DNA of 64,000 nt from Shimia abyssi. GTDB taxonomy: Bacteria; Pseudomonadota; Alphaproteobacteria; Rhodobacterales; Rhodobacteraceae. Position numbers and translations under genes: made by a program. Shown one piece after another: positions 54,851-63,096 of the stretch. The stretch is taken from assembly GCF_003014475.1 (NCBI RefSeq), contig NZ_PYGJ01000006.1, positions 124,001-188,000 on the forward strand, written 5' to 3'. Below the pieces are notes generated by a model. It did not search any database, was not told the origin of the DNA, and saw only the letters and a program-made list of their open reading frames with translations. The stretch's first letter is position 1. Each line of letters opens with the position of its first letter.

Positions 54851-54877
54851 GATGCGCCCTCTAAGAAAGGGCGCATC
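54851..54877. promoter_or_regulatory. Perfect 10-bp inverted repeat in front of the membrane HTH gene
   Basis: GATGCGCCCT pairs with AGGGCGCATC across a seven-base loop. There is no T-run, so it is not a usual terminator. It ends 24 bp before the ATG and just upstream of the GGGAG ribosome site, so it could act as an operator or an RNA switch. Confidence 0.65.
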
Positions 54878-54901
54878 ATTGCCCATCAAGGGAGAATAGC
54901 C

Positions 54902-55411
54902 ATGTCACGCGCCACAATCCTCTGGTCACTGTTTGCAGTGCAGGCAATCTGCTGCGCCTATTTCCTGCTGGACACCACGTGGGACATGCTTTGGCCGACC
55001 TCTCCAAATATCATTGCCGAAAGCGATCTCTTCGAGGCGCTTGTCACGCTCGCCCTGCTCTTTGGCCTCGCCTTTACGGGCAACGAATTGCGCCACCTGC
55101 TCAGCCGTCACACCCATCTGGAAGACCAGATCAAAGTTGCCTCGGGCGCGTTTGGCGATGTGCTGGAAACACGCTTTATCGACTGGGAGCTAACCGGCGC
55201 GGAACGCGAAGTGGCCATTCTGGCCATCAAAGGTTTTTCCATCGCCGAAATGGCCGACCTGCGCGACACCAAACAGGGCACGATCAAAGCGCAATGCGCC
55301 TCTGTTTACAAAAAGGCCGACGTCAGCGGCCGCCTGCAACTTCTCAGCGTTTTTCTCGACGACCTTCTGGCCGACGACCTTGTAAAAACCGCTCATAAAA
55401 CCGCGATCTAA
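54902..55411 (+). CDS. Membrane-anchored LuxR-type HTH protein
   Basis: The 169-residue protein has two predicted membrane segments (about 6-24 and 42-63), then a cytoplasmic LuxR/GerE-like DNA-binding domain (about 95-155): WELTGAEREVAILAIKGFSIAEMADL followed by KQGTIKAQCASVYKKADVSGR (quoted in parts). There is no receiver or periplasmic sensing domain, so it must respond through its membrane part or a partner. It is ten bases upstream of the flavocytochrome gene. GGGAG precedes the ATG, with an inverted repeat just before it. Confidence 0.85.
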   Translation: MSRATILWSLFAVQAICCAYFLLDTTWDMLWPTSPNIIAESDLFEALVTLALLFGLAFTGNELRHLLSRHTHLEDQIKVASGAFGDVLETRFIDWELTGAEREVAILAIKGFSIAEMADLRDTKQGTIKAQCASVYKKADVSGRLQLLSVFLDDLLADDLVKTAHKTAI

Positions 55412-55421
55412 GGACCCCCCA

Positions 55422-56732
55422 ATGAACCCAATCGGATTGATTTTGATTGCTGGGACCACTTTGTTTCCCGCATTCCAGCTCTTTGCCCTGCCCAACGTCA
55501 GCGACCAGACTGCGCTGTTTTCGCAATATCTCGGGCTGGCTGCGCTTATCCTGATGGCATGGGGCCAGATCCTCTCGACCCGCCTGCCGGGTATCGAGGC
55601 GCTGTTTGGCGGATTGGACCGAGTCTATGTACTACACAAATGGGCTGGCATCATCGCCATGGCCGCTATTCTGCTGCACGACACAATCGACGCCGAAATG
55701 CGCGGGCTGGGCCGTGAAACCGCCCTGACCGAGCTGGCCGAAACACTGGGCGAGATCAGCCTCTATGGCCTTTTGATCCTCGTTGTCATCTCCATCGCCA
55801 CATTCATTCCCTACCACCTGTGGAAATGGACCCACAAAGGCATGGGCGCACTCTTTGCCTTTGGGGCGTTTCACTTTGTGTTCATCATGAAACCCTTTGC
55901 CATGTCCGACCCTGCCGGTCTCTTCACCGGGGCCTTCTGCGTCGCCGGGATCGCGGCTTATGCCTGGATGCTTTTGCCCGAAAGGTTGCGCCCCTCGCGC
56001 GGCTATGAGATTGCCGCGTTAGACCAGACCGGCGGCGCGCTGGCGATCACTCTGAAACCGCGCAAAAAGGGTATCAAACCCCTGCCCGGTCAATTCGGCG
56101 TCCTGCGATTTACCGGCGCAGGCAAGGGCGAACCCCACCCGTTCAGCTTTTCCGCGATTGAGCCTGACGGCACCCTGCGCGTCACGATCAAGGCTTTGGG
56201 TGATTTCACCTATGGCTTGGGAAAATCGCTGAAAACTGGCCAGGAAGTCCAGGTTCAAGGCCCCTTTGGCCGCTTTCGCCTTGCCGGTAAAAAACGTCAG
56301 GTCTGGGTCGCGGGCGGTATCGGCATCACCCCATTCCTGGCTTGGGCCAACGCGCTGGACGCATCCGCACCGCAAGTTGACCTGTTCTACTGCGTCAAAT
56401 CCCGCGGCGCAGCACCTCATCTGGACGAGCTTGAAAAGATTGCCAAATCCAAATCCAACTTCAACCTGCACGTCATCGCATCCGGCGAAGGCAAACGTCT
56501 CTCGGCGGACATGATCGCGGATGCGGTCAATGGCGACCTCGCAAGCGCCAAAGTCTCATTCTGCGGCCCCACCACCTTGCGTGAAGCGCTGCGAACTGGT
56601 CTGCGCCGTCACGGCGTGACCCCGCGCAACTTCCACTTCGAAGAATTCGAATTCCGCACCGGCATTGGCCTCAAACGCCTTGCCGCATGGGTGCTCAAGC
56701 GAAAACAGCTGGCCAGACTGGCTCCCAACTGA
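55422..56732 (+). CDS. Ferric-reductase-like transmembrane flavocytochrome
   Basis: The 436-residue protein has an N-terminal ferric-reductase domain (about 1-190) with six membrane segments and histidines for two haems (YVLHKWAGIIAMAAILLHD; GAFHFVFIMKPF), then an FAD/NAD ferredoxin-reductase module (about 205-436) with HPFSFSAIEPDGTLRVTIK, GPFGRFRL and VAGGIGITPFLAWANAL. It resembles eukaryotic-type NADPH oxidase/ferric reductases and could pass electrons from cytoplasmic NAD(P)H across the membrane. A strong hairpin follows. It is the last of the group with the PepSY-like and HTH genes. Confidence 0.9.
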   Translation: MNPIGLILIAGTTLFPAFQLFALPNVSDQTALFSQYLGLAALILMAWGQILSTRLPGIEALFGGLDRVYVLHKWAGIIAMAAILLHDTIDAEMRGLGRETALTELAETLGEISLYGLLILVVISIATFIPYHLWKWTHKGMGALFAFGAFHFVFIMKPFAMSDPAGLFTGAFCVAGIAAYAWMLLPERLRPSRGYEIAALDQTGGALAITLKPRKKGIKPLPGQFGVLRFTGAGKGEPHPFSFSAIEPDGTLRVTIKALGDFTYGLGKSLKTGQEVQVQGPFGRFRLAGKKRQVWVAGGIGITPFLAWANALDASAPQVDLFYCVKSRGAAPHLDELEKIAKSKSNFNLHVIASGEGKRLSADMIADAVNGDLASAKVSFCGPTTLREALRTGLRRHGVTPRNFHFEEFEFRTGIGLKRLAAWVLKRKQLARLAPN

Positions 56733-56738
56733 TCTTGC

Positions 56739-56770
56739 AGAGTACGCCTTCCAACAAGGCGTACTCTTCT
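56739..56770 (+). terminator. Terminator-like hairpin after the flavocytochrome gene
   Basis: AGAGTACGCCTT pairs perfectly with AAGGCGTACTCT around ccaac, a 12-bp stem. The following sequence (TCTCC) is only pyrimidine-rich, so termination may be partial. Confidence 0.7.
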
Positions 56771-56822
56771 CCGCCGCATGACTGGCTCAATCTTTCGACA
56801 AAGCCGGCTCTCATGGGTCGAC

Positions 56823-58589
56823 CTATTGCCCGTACCCAATTGCGACCTTCAAATCACCCAGATAAGCTTCATATCGCCGCCACTCCTGCGAACTGCCTTG
56901 GTACACTCTTTGGCGCACTTGCGACATGCTGGCGGTATTTGCCGCCCGGCGGTTTTCGTGAAAATCCAGACACCCCGTTTCAAATGCAAGTCCACAACGA
57001 TCAAGCAAATGTCTTGTTCCCTGCTCCGGATCGCGTGTAAACGCGTCATAATCCAGATCAAAGATGCGTCCGGGAAACCTCTTGCGCCAAAACGCCATTA
57101 TGTCGGTGTAAGAGTTAAAAAACGCGGCGATGTCTTTGGCATCATAGGCAAAAGACAGCAATTCACCTGCAAAGTGATGGCGGTAAATTGACCAACAGAT
57201 CGCCATTGGGTCGCGAACCATGTTGATAACACTCGCCTCTGGAAACGCGGCAAGAACGACACCTAGATACCTGAAATTCAACAGATTTTTGTCTGTGATG
57301 ACGCGCGCACCCTTGGTCGAAGTCTGAAGCTTACCCAGATAAGCGTCCCTGATATCGTGCAACAGAGCTTTGTCGAAAATGACAGGTCGTTGCGCGAATT
57401 CGCTTACTGCGCGCTGCATGATCGTAGACAGATACCCAATTTCGCCCGCTGCGTGCACTTCAGAATGACTGTCCAGAACCTGTTCAATCAGACTGCTGCC
57501 GGATCTCGGCATCCCGACGATGAAAACAGGTTTAACCGGGCTGTTCCGTAGTTCAGGCAGCACCAACCGGGCGAACCCATCGGCTTCAAAGGGGCGTTTT
57601 ATCTGCGTCAGCAACGCGCGATGCGCTGCCATATCAAACGGCCGCATGTCATGCATCAACTTATTGGCGGCGCTGTAGTTTTCAAAGGATTCGCTTAACG
57701 CGCCACTGTCCCCAAGCGCCTTGCCCAAAGCAAAGTGAATTTGAGCCTTATCAGTCAGCGGCGTCTTTTCAGTCTGCACCACGCTTTGCATCTTCTTGAC
57801 AAGCGGTTCGTGTGACTGAAATGTTTTTACGCCGGCAATCTGCAAATACGGCAACCCCGCTTCCGGTTTTAACTCAATCGCGGCCTCGTAATTGGCAATA
57901 GCGTCTTCCTTGCGCCCCATGGCGGCAAGCAAATCACCAAGATCGACGCGCGCCTCTATATCATGAGGTGCGCGCTCCAACGCGCTTTCGAATGCGGCGA
58001 TGGCCTCGTCGTATCGGCCTTGTTCGCGATATGCATGCGCCAAAGTGCAGATCGCGCCAATGTTTCCGCCGGTGCGCCCTTCTAACGTGGAAATGGCAAC
58101 CGCACTTTCGCCTATCTGGTGATGCACCAAGCCCAATAGCCATATTGCCTGCTCATTTTCCGGCTCGACCTGCAACACGCGTCGGTAGAGCGCCAAAGCA
58201 TCCGCATAGTTCCTTTGCGCACGGGCGCTCTCGGCTTGGCGCATCATTTGGCTGACCGACAAACTGTCGGGCACGTGTGCCCCCCGCGCCACCGGCGCAG
58301 CGCGTTTTACGCTCTCCGGCATTGCCAATGGATCGCTAATGCCGGAAATCCTACCCAAAGCTGCGTTTAGCTGCGGACCGCGAGCCGCTACCGCGTCCAT
58401 CTCAGCATCGACCGTTAGTCCAACTGAGCCTCCGCTCAGCCTTTTGACACCGGCCTTGGCCTTCGCATTCCCCGGAAAACGCTCCAAGATCGACTGATAA
58501 ACCTCTAATGCGGCACGGCTCTGACCAGCCTTTTCAGCAACCGTTGCCACGCGTAACCGTTCACTTAGCTTAAACGTTTTACTCACCAA
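56823..58589 (-). CDS. TPR-repeat sulfotransferase
   Basis: The 588-residue cytoplasmic protein has about six tetratricopeptide repeats at residues 10-300 (for example GRYDEAIAAFESALERAPHD, GRKEDAIANYEAAIELKPEA). The C-terminal sulfotransferase domain (about 345-588) contains the PAPS-binding loop VGMPRSGSSLIEQVLDSH and the 3'-phosphate motif NMVRDPMAICWSIYRHHFAG. It transfers sulfate from PAPS to an unknown acceptor; the TPRs may bind a protein or peptide substrate. The gene is alone on this strand except for the XRE gene upstream. Confidence 0.9.
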   Translation of the reverse strand: MVSKTFKLSERLRVATVAEKAGQSRAALEVYQSILERFPGNAKAKAGVKRLSGGSVGLTVDAEMDAVAARGPQLNAALGRISGISDPLAMPESVKRAAPVARGAHVPDSLSVSQMMRQAESARAQRNYADALALYRRVLQVEPENEQAIWLLGLVHHQIGESAVAISTLEGRTGGNIGAICTLAHAYREQGRYDEAIAAFESALERAPHDIEARVDLGDLLAAMGRKEDAIANYEAAIELKPEAGLPYLQIAGVKTFQSHEPLVKKMQSVVQTEKTPLTDKAQIHFALGKALGDSGALSESFENYSAANKLMHDMRPFDMAAHRALLTQIKRPFEADGFARLVLPELRNSPVKPVFIVGMPRSGSSLIEQVLDSHSEVHAAGEIGYLSTIMQRAVSEFAQRPVIFDKALLHDIRDAYLGKLQTSTKGARVITDKNLLNFRYLGVVLAAFPEASVINMVRDPMAICWSIYRHHFAGELLSFAYDAKDIAAFFNSYTDIMAFWRKRFPGRIFDLDYDAFTRDPEQGTRHLLDRCGLAFETGCLDFHENRRAANTASMSQVRQRVYQGSSQEWRRYEAYLGDLKVAIGYGQ

Positions 58590-58621
58590 GTTGCCCCGCC
58601 AACATTCTCAGTTCAGGATTT

Positions 58622-59245
58622 TCACGTCAAAGACGTGACCCACAGGATCGTTGCATCCTCGTCGCTGACCGACACCACATTATGCCCCATCGCGCCGTCA
58701 TAATAAGCGCTGTCGCCGCGGCGCATTTCGACCGGTTCATAAAACTCGGTATAAAGCCGGATCACCCCGGTCAGCACATACAGAAACTCTTCACCGTCAT
58801 GGCGCACCCAGCCGTCGAATTCGTCGATCGCCCGTGCCCGAACACGCGCGCGATAGGGCAGCATCGTTTTTTTGCGCAGACTTTCGGCCAGCAACTCGTG
58901 CTCATAGGTCGTGGTTGCCTGATGCACACCCTCACCGGTTTTGACCACCGACATGCGCCCCAGCACCTGATCCTTCTTGGCAGCAGTAAACAGCTGCGGT
59001 ACCGAAATCTCCAGCCCCACCGCCAGCTTCTTGAGAGCCTCATAAGTGGGTGACATCTGACCATTCTCGATCTTAGAGAGGGTCGAACGCGCCAAACCGG
59101 CCTGTTTGGCCGCCTGTTCCAGCGTCCAGCCGTGCGCCTTTCGCAATTCTCTTACGCGGATACCAAGATCAAGCGGTTCCACATGTTCTTCATCGCCACG
59201 CTCACGTGCGATACGGACCATCGATTTGGACTTCTGTGCACTCAT
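58622..59245 (-). CDS. XRE family regulator with cupin domain
   Basis: The start at 59245 (MSAQKSKSMVRIARERG) gives 207 residues. The Cro/CI-type helix-turn-helix (about 28-82) reads LRKAHGWTLEQAAKQAGLARSTLSKIENG and onward (only part shown: TLEQAAKQAGLARSTLSK). The C-terminal cupin (about 130-205) contains HDGEEFLYVLTG and GDSAYYDG, which may bind a small ligand or metal. Such regulators commonly act on the divergent gene, here an acyl-CoA synthetase 66 bp away. Confidence 0.92.
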   Translation of the reverse strand: MSAQKSKSMVRIARERGDEEHVEPLDLGIRVRELRKAHGWTLEQAAKQAGLARSTLSKIENGQMSPTYEALKKLAVGLEISVPQLFTAAKKDQVLGRMSVVKTGEGVHQATTTYEHELLAESLRKKTMLPYRARVRARAIDEFDGWVRHDGEEFLYVLTGVIRLYTEFYEPVEMRRGDSAYYDGAMGHNVVSVSDEDATILWVTSLT

Positions 59246-59311
59246 GCCCGCGCTTCTAACGCGACCCCACGTCCACTTGCAACCGACCGGTGCCCACAAT
59301 AGCTAGGGGTC

Positions 59312-60826
59312 ATGCTATCTCTTTTTGACCAAGGCCCGCCCTCCGCCTGCCCAAACCCGTTCAACATGGCCGCCCATGTGCTGGCCCATGCCGATGCACA
59401 GGCCGACAAAACCGCGCTCGCAGTGTTGTCGCTCTCCAGCATACAGCGTTGGAGCTATGCGGACCTCAGACAGGCCGTGCTGGGCACCGGGACTGGCCTG
59501 TTGGAACTGGGACTAAAACCCGGCGACCGGGTGCTGATGCGCCTTGGCAATACGGTGGAATTTCCTATTGCCTACCTTGGTGCCATCGCCGTCGGGTTGA
59601 TCCCTGTCCCCACCTCGTCGCAACTTACGTCCGGCGAAGTTGACAAAATGCTGCCAGATCTTAACCCGCGCGCGATATTGCGCGACCCGGCCGTCGCCTG
59701 CCCGCAAACGCCAACCATCCCACAGATCCTGCCGGAACAACTTGCAGAGATGCACAACCTGCCACCCGCCAGCTATGACATGGGCGACCCGGAGCGTATG
59801 GCTTATATCATCTACACCTCCGGCACCTCGGGCAATCCACGGGCCGTGTGCCACGCGCACCGCGCAATCTGGGCGCGCCAGATGATGCATCAGGGTTGGT
59901 ATGGCCTTACCGCCTCTGACCGTCTGATGCACGCGGGGGCCTTTAACTGGACCTATACGCTTGGCACCGGTCTTATGGATCCCTGGTCGGTTGGGGCCAC
60001 CGCCCTGATCCCCGGTGCAGATGTTAACATCACTGCATTACCCCGGTTGCTCAAACAGCACGAGGCCAGCATTTTTGCCGCCGCCCCCGGTGTGTACCGC
60101 AAAATGCTGCACGACCATCCAGATCTGCACTTGCCTACTCTGCGCCACGGCCTCACCGCCGGAGAGAAACTCTCGGATACGATCCGCGACGATTGGAAAA
60201 CTGCCACCAACACATCGCTTTACGAGGCCTATGGCATGTCGGAATGTTCCACCTTCATCTCCTCCAGCCCGGCCAACCCGGCGCCGGACGGGACGCTTGG
60301 AACCCCACAACCCGGTCGTCGCGTTGCCATCGTCGACGAAACCGGCCCAGTGCCTATCGGGACCGAAGGCACCATTGCCGTGCATAAATCCGATCCGGGT
60401 CTGATGCTCGGCTATCTCAACGCCCCCGAAGACACCGCTGCGCGCTATCAAGGCGGCTGGTTCCTGACCGGCGATCAGGGCGTGATGGCCCAGACACACG
60501 CTATTGCTTACGCCGGGCGCGACGACGATATGATGAATGCCGGCGGCTACCGGGTTTCCCCGCTCGAGGTAGAAGCCACCCTGTCCCGCTATCCCGGCAT
60601 CACTGCCGTCGCCGTCACCGACGTCGAGATCAAACAGGACGTGCGCATGATCGCCGCCTTTTACACATCCATCGATGAACTGGACGAAACCGCGTTGAAC
60701 GCGTATGCCACGTCGAACCTGGCCCGCTACAAGCAGCCCAAACTCTTTCAACGGCGCGACGCCCTGCCAACCAACCCAAACGGCAAACTCAGCCGCCGCG
60801 CCCTGCGCGAGACATTCAAGGCCTGA
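59312..60826 (+). CDS. AMP-dependent acyl-CoA synthetase (class I adenylate-forming)
   Basis: The 504-residue ligase activates a carboxylic acid through an acyl-AMP intermediate. Core motifs are present: YIIYTSGTSGNPRAV (A3; Arg where many have Lys), YEAYGMSE (A5), GWFLTGDQG (A7) and the catalytic lysine in PTNPNGKLSRR (A10). The acid is unknown; it is most like medium-chain or aromatic acid ligases. It starts an operon-like run (DsbA-type, potassium channel, MFS) and is divergent from the XRE-cupin gene that may control it. Confidence 0.92.
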   Translation: MLSLFDQGPPSACPNPFNMAAHVLAHADAQADKTALAVLSLSSIQRWSYADLRQAVLGTGTGLLELGLKPGDRVLMRLGNTVEFPIAYLGAIAVGLIPVPTSSQLTSGEVDKMLPDLNPRAILRDPAVACPQTPTIPQILPEQLAEMHNLPPASYDMGDPERMAYIIYTSGTSGNPRAVCHAHRAIWARQMMHQGWYGLTASDRLMHAGAFNWTYTLGTGLMDPWSVGATALIPGADVNITALPRLLKQHEASIFAAAPGVYRKMLHDHPDLHLPTLRHGLTAGEKLSDTIRDDWKTATNTSLYEAYGMSECSTFISSSPANPAPDGTLGTPQPGRRVAIVDETGPVPIGTEGTIAVHKSDPGLMLGYLNAPEDTAARYQGGWFLTGDQGVMAQTHAIAYAGRDDDMMNAGGYRVSPLEVEATLSRYPGITAVAVTDVEIKQDVRMIAAFYTSIDELDETALNAYATSNLARYKQPKLFQRRDALPTNPNGKLSRRALRETFKA

Positions 60827-60829
60827 CCC

Positions 60830-61471
60830 ATGATCAAACTTGACATCCTCTCTGACCCAATCTGCCCTTGGTGCTATATCGGCAAAACCCGTCTGGAACA
60901 GGCGCTGGCCGCCGAAGAGACACCCCCCTTTGCCATCGAATGGCACCCATTCCAGCTTAACCCCGACATGCCCGCCGGGGGCATGGACCGGCGCGAATAT
61001 CTTGAGCGCAAGTTCGGCGGCAAAGAAAACGCCGTGCGTGTCTATGCCGAGATCGAACGCCACGCGCTCGAAGACGGGCTGGAAATCGACTTTGCCGCGA
61101 TCAAGCGCACCCCCAACACCATCGATGCCCACCGCCTGATCCACTGGGCCGGGATCGAGGGCAAGCAGAACGGCATCGTAAACGCCCTGTTCAACGCCTA
61201 TTTCAAGGACGGGCGCGACATTGGTGACCGCGAGGTTCTGTGCGACATCGCTGACGGCGTTGGCATGGACGCGGCTGTTGTGGGCAAATTGCTCGCTTCG
61301 GATGCGGATATCGACACCATCCAGAAACGCGATGCCCATAGCCGCGAAATGGGTGTCAGCTCGGTCCCCACTTTCATCGTCGCCAATCAACACGCCGTGC
61401 CCGGCGCACAGCCTGCCGAACTCTGGACCAAGGTGATCAACGAATTGCGAGATCAACAGGCCGCCGAATGA
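60830..61471 (+). CDS. DsbA family (FrnE-like) oxidoreductase
   Basis: The 213-residue cytoplasmic thioredoxin-fold protein has CPWC in SDPICPWCYIGKTRLEQAL (residues about 10-13). The helical insertion contains MPAGGMDRREYLERKFGG and the C-terminal motif is GVSSVPTFIVANQ. There is no signal peptide, matching FrnE/2-hydroxychromene-carboxylate-isomerase relatives. It starts three bases after the acyl-CoA synthetase stop and its stop overlaps the channel gene by ATGA. Confidence 0.92.
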   Translation: MIKLDILSDPICPWCYIGKTRLEQALAAEETPPFAIEWHPFQLNPDMPAGGMDRREYLERKFGGKENAVRVYAEIERHALEDGLEIDFAAIKRTPNTIDAHRLIHWAGIEGKQNGIVNALFNAYFKDGRDIGDREVLCDIADGVGMDAAVVGKLLASDADIDTIQKRDAHSREMGVSSVPTFIVANQHAVPGAQPAELWTKVINELRDQQAAE

Positions 61472-61848
61472 CCACCTGGGAACGACTGCTGACCCTGCTC
61501 CTTCTGCTCACGCCGGTTATCATCGGGGGCACGGTGTTTTTTCACTTTGTCGAAGGCTGGAGCTGGGTCGACAGCTATTTCTTTTCTGTTGTCACGCTTT
61601 CAACCGTAGGTTACGGATCGATTGTGCCGGCCACGACATTGGGCAAGATTGGCACGACAATCTACATTTTTCTGGGCCTTGGCATATTTGCCTTTGTGAT
61701 CCAGCAGATCGGTCACATAGCGGCCGAAAAACGGGCGACGCATACCGAATGGCTCATTGCGCGGCTTGGACATCACAAGGTCACACAAGAGCCCGAGGCC
61801 GATAACAAAGACGATAAACCGCCAAATGAGCACGCAAACGACCCCTAA
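61468..61848 (+). CDS. Two-transmembrane potassium channel subunit
   Basis: The 126-residue protein has a minimal Kir/KcsA-type pore: membrane segment about 8-28, pore helix, selectivity filter STVGYGSIVPA (about 46-56) and a second segment (about 63-85). The last 40 residues are charged and lack an RCK domain, so regulation by ligands is unlikely. It is encoded in ATGA overlap with the DsbA-like gene. The MFS gene overlaps its end. Confidence 0.9.
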   Translation: MTTWERLLTLLLLLTPVIIGGTVFFHFVEGWSWVDSYFFSVVTLSTVGYGSIVPATTLGKIGTTIYIFLGLGIFAFVIQQIGHIAAEKRATHTEWLIARLGHHKVTQEPEADNKDDKPPNEHANDP

Positions 61849-63055
61849 ATCACCAATGTCCCGCCCCGAATTCATCGCCATGTGCGCGATGTTATTTGCC
61901 ACAATCGCGTTCTCAATCGATGCCATGCTGCCAGCCCTGCCCGAAATCGGCCAGGAACTCAGCCCTGAAAACCTCAACCGTGCACAGCTGATCCTGACCA
62001 GCTTTGTATTGGGTATGGGGATCGGTACCTTCTTTACCGGCCCACTCTCTGACCGCTTTGGGCGCAAGCCTGTGCTGATCGGTGGTGCCATGCTTTATAC
62101 CGTTTGTGCCTTTGTGGCATGGCGCAGCCAGACACTAGAGACCGTGCTGATTGCGCGCATGGTTCAGGGCATCGGTGCCGCTGGCCCCCGCATCGTAACC
62201 ATGGCCATCATCCGCGATATGTTCTCAGGCCGGGAAATGGCGCGTATCGTGTCCTTTGCCATGATGATCTTTACCATCGTTCCCGCCTTCGCCCCCGCAC
62301 TTGGCGCCGTCATCATTGATTTCGCAGGCTGGCGCAGCATCTTTGTCTCATTCATGGTGTTCTCCATCATCACTGCGCTCTGGGTCGCCATTCGTCAGCC
62401 CGAACCGCTTGCCATCGAAAACCGGCGCCCCTTTTCTCTGTCCCGCCTGATCGCAGCGGTCTCTGAAATGTGGGCCATCCCCGCGGTGCGCATCTCCATC
62501 CTTGTCCAAAGCCTGATTTTTGGCGTGCTCTTTGCCGTCATCAGCTCGGTCCAGCAAATCTACGATATCTCATTTGAACATGGCCACGACTTCCACCTCT
62601 GGTTCGCCGGGGTCGCGCTGATCTCTGGATCTGCCAGCTTTCTCAACGCGCGCCTCGTGATGCGACTGGGGATGCGCTATCTGATTACCGTCACCAAAGG
62701 TGCACAGATCCTCTTTGCCGCAGCCATGGTGCTGGCCACAATGATCCTGCCATTGGGTGAAACCCTGTTCTATGTGTTTGTTTTCTGGCAACTCACCGTT
62801 TTCTTCTCTATCGGCATGACCATCGGCAACTTGAACGCCCTCGCGATGGAGCCTTTGGGCCACATGGCGGGTACCGCTGCCAGCGTCATGGGCGCAATCG
62901 CCACCATCGCCGGTGCCGCCATTGCCATGCCCATCGGTCTGGCCTTTGACGGCACACCTTTGCCACTTGCGCTGTCCACAACTATCTGTTCGGCATTTGG
63001 CTTCTGGCTGATGCTGCGCATGAAACACATCGAACAAGGTCAAGCGACGACCTAA
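61826..63055 (+). CDS. Bcr/CflA family drug-resistance MFS transporter
   Basis: The start at 61826 (MSTQTTPKSPMSRPEF) overlaps the channel gene by 23 bp; an ATG ten codons on (61856) is possible. The product of 409 residues has 12 membrane segments and the MFS motif GPLSDRFGRKPVLIGG between segments 2 and 3. Family signatures include FSIDAMLPALPEIG and RMVQGIGAAGPRI. It exports drugs or metabolites by proton exchange; the substrate is unknown. Confidence 0.92.
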   Translation: MSTQTTPKSPMSRPEFIAMCAMLFATIAFSIDAMLPALPEIGQELSPENLNRAQLILTSFVLGMGIGTFFTGPLSDRFGRKPVLIGGAMLYTVCAFVAWRSQTLETVLIARMVQGIGAAGPRIVTMAIIRDMFSGREMARIVSFAMMIFTIVPAFAPALGAVIIDFAGWRSIFVSFMVFSIITALWVAIRQPEPLAIENRRPFSLSRLIAAVSEMWAIPAVRISILVQSLIFGVLFAVISSVQQIYDISFEHGHDFHLWFAGVALISGSASFLNARLVMRLGMRYLITVTKGAQILFAAAMVLATMILPLGETLFYVFVFWQLTVFFSIGMTIGNLNALAMEPLGHMAGTAASVMGAIATIAGAAIAMPIGLAFDGTPLPLALSTTICSAFGFWLMLRMKHIEQGQATT

Positions 63056-63096
63056 CATGTGCTATCCTCTCTCTGCACCACGGGGAGAGGCACAGA

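Noticed and set aside
60038-61456. 472-codon open frame antisense to the acyl-CoA synthetase and DsbA-like genes
   Set aside because: It mirrors the codon bias of two well-supported genes, has no ribosome site and matches no family.
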